From: an uncultured Phascolarctobacterium sp.
GTDB lineage: Bacteria > Bacillota > Negativicutes > Acidaminococcales > Acidaminococcaceae
Length of the DNA stretch: 8,026 nt
Reading direction: 5' to 3'
Assembly (NCBI GenBank): GCA_900552855.1
Contig: USBG01000071.1
Location: forward strand, 1 to 8,026
Below the pieces are notes generated by a model. That model worked only from the letters and a program-made list of their open reading frames with translations, made no database searches and had not been told where the DNA came from. The translations under genes were made by a program, and so were the position numbers. The first letter of the stretch is position 1; each line of letters begins with the position of its first letter. Positions 7,023 to 8,026 of the stretch are shown here, one piece after another.

Positions 7023-7071
7023 AAAAACTCCCAAGGCAGGCCTGACCAGAAATCAGACCTACCTTAGGAGT
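7023..7071 (-). terminator. Strong intrinsic terminator of dapL
   Basis: A 19-bp uninterrupted stem (7071-7053 with 7045-7027, three or four G-U pairs) has a seven-base loop. TTTTTG and then a second T-run follow on the minus strand. It begins about 35 bases after the dapL stop and insulates it from the abc-f unit. Confidence 0.93.
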
Positions 7072-7105
7072 ATGGCACTATTAATTAAAGTGCATAATTG
7101 TTGAA

Positions 7106-8026
7106 TTATTTCAAGCCGTTTACAATACGTTCAACAGCTTCGATGGTGTTTTCACGACTGCCAAAGCCAGTCAGGCGGAAATAGCCTTCGCCCATTTTGC
7201 CAAAGCCTGCACCAGGAGTACCAACAACAGCCAGCTTCTCCAGCATAAAATCAAAGAATTCCCAAGAGCTCATACCATTGGGGCATTGCAACCAGATGTA
7301 GGGAGAATTTACGCCACCATAGCAGGTAACGCCAATTTTTTCAAAGCCTTCTTTGATAATACGTGCATTTTCCATGTAGTAAGCAATATTTTCACGACAT
7401 TGTTTAATACCAACTTCGCTAAATACAGCCTCTGCACCACGTTGAACAATATATGGAACACCATTAAACTTAGTAGTTTGACGACGCAGCCACATTTTGT
7501 TCAGTGCCATTTCATGACCACCCTCAGTTTTACGAACTAAAGCATTAGGCACTACAGTATAGCCACAGCGTGTACCAGTAAAGCCTGCTGTTTTAGACAG
7601 AGAGCACAGCTCAATTGCACATTTTTTAGCTCCTTCAACTAAGAAAATGCTACGAGGAATAGAAGCATCAGTAACAAAAGCTTCGTATGCAGCATCATAC
7701 AGGATTACAGAATCATGCTTTAGAGCATATTCAACCCATGCCTCTAATTGTTCTTTAGTATAAGCAGCACCAGTAGGATTGTTAGGAGAGCACAGATAAA
7801 TTACATCAGCATGTACGCTATCGTCCGGCATAGGCAGGAAGTTATTTTCCGGCTTGCCTTCCATATAAATAATCTTGCGGCCCAGCATTACGTTAGTATC
7901 CAAATATACAGGGTATACCGGATCAGGAATCATGATAGTATTAGCATTGCTAAAAATATCGGTAATGTTACCACAATCGCTCTTTGCGCCATCGCTAATA
8001 AATACTTCATTGCTTTCCAGCTCTAC
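7106..8026 (-). CDS. dapL: LL-diaminopimelate aminotransferase (N-terminus outside window)
   Basis: DapL is a PLP-dependent class I/II aminotransferase that converts tetrahydrodipicolinate directly to LL-2,6-diaminopimelate, using glutamate as amino donor. This supplies lysine and the peptidoglycan precursor, and bypasses the acylated DapD/DapC/DapE route. The frame is open to the window edge: 306 residues are visible of about 410, so roughly 100 at the N-terminus are missing. An internal ATG at 7933 is not the start, because the preceding 31 codons ([15 protein letters not shown]...) continue the family sequence. Visible marks are [11 protein letters not shown] at visible residues 11-21, [13 protein letters not shown] at 34-46, SPNNPTGA at 80-87, the PLP-phenol aspartate in YDAAYEAF near 110-117, the catalytic lysine K145 in [15 protein letters not shown], and near the end [24 protein letters not shown], which is characteristic of DapL and includes the substrate-carboxylate arginine. 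Plain aspartate aminotransferases are the main alternative, but the C-terminal and GAK-D segments favour DapL. Confidence 0.93.
   Translation of the reverse strand, partial: VELESNEVFISDGAKSDCGNITDIFSNANTIMIPDPVYPVYLDTNVMLGRKIIYMEGKPENNFLPMPDDSVHADVIYLCSPNNPTGAAYTKEQLEAWVEYALKHDSVILYDAAYEAFVTDASIPRSIFLVEGAKKCAIELCSLSKTAGFTGTRCGYTVVPNALVRKTEGGHEMALNKMWLRRQTTKFNGVPYIVQRGAEAVFSEVGIKQCRENIAYYMENARIIKEGFEKIGVTCYGGVNSPYIWLQCPNGMSSWEFFDFMLEKLAVVGTPGAGFGKMGEGYFRLTGFGSRENTIEAVERIVNGLK

Noticed and set aside
1..8026. CRISPR arrays, insertion sequences, phage genes, toxin-antitoxin or defence genes
   Set aside because: No regularly spaced repeats, transposase or integrase motifs, or terminal inverted repeats were seen; all coding space is explained by core metabolic and translation genes.

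Overview
The window comes from a low-to-moderate-GC member of the Firmicutes in the broad sense. The evidence is a T-box leader, AGGAG-type ribosome binding sites, sigma-A-like promoters (TTGACT-17-TATCAT; extended -10 TGCTATAAT), AT-rich spacers and a DapL-type lysine/cell-wall pathway. The style of the proteins (short MetF, a split cobalamin-dependent methionine synthase, DapL) makes me think of Negativicutes or Clostridia. That is a guess from memory and not something the sequence proves. Every gene I can support is on the minus strand, so transcription runs from high to low coordinates.

Layout in the direction of transcription. (1) 8026-7106: dapL, LL-diaminopimelate aminotransferase, missing its N-terminus at the window edge and closed by a strong 19-bp-stem terminator (7071-7023). 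(2) An AT-rich gap, then a promoter (6802-6774) driving a two-gene unit with a zero-base junction: an ABC-F ATPase (6712-4763) and tadA, the tRNA adenosine deaminase (4762-4271). (3) An AT-rich spacer with a promoter (4075-4047), tRNA-Ser(CGA) with encoded CCA (4027-3936) and its terminator. (4) A promoter (3734-3706) and a methionine-type T-box leader (about 3700-3402) with an ATG specifier, antiterminator and terminator. It controls a very compact operon: metF (3314-2448), a stand-alone methionine-synthase activation-domain protein (2436-1807) and metH (1803 to beyond base 1), which is cut by the window edge after 601 codons.

The met operon is a coherent unit. MetF makes 5-methyltetrahydrofolate, MetH passes that methyl group through cobalamin to homocysteine to give methionine, and the separate activation protein is expected to rescue MetH when its cobalamin is oxidised. 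The T-box reads the charging state of tRNA-Met, so the operon should be switched on when methionine is short. The abc-f/tadA/tRNA-Ser group is a translation-related neighbourhood.

I see no undescribed system, mobile element, CRISPR array or repeat family. The parts most worth a second look are the divergent T-box core and the four-cysteine tail of the split activation protein.
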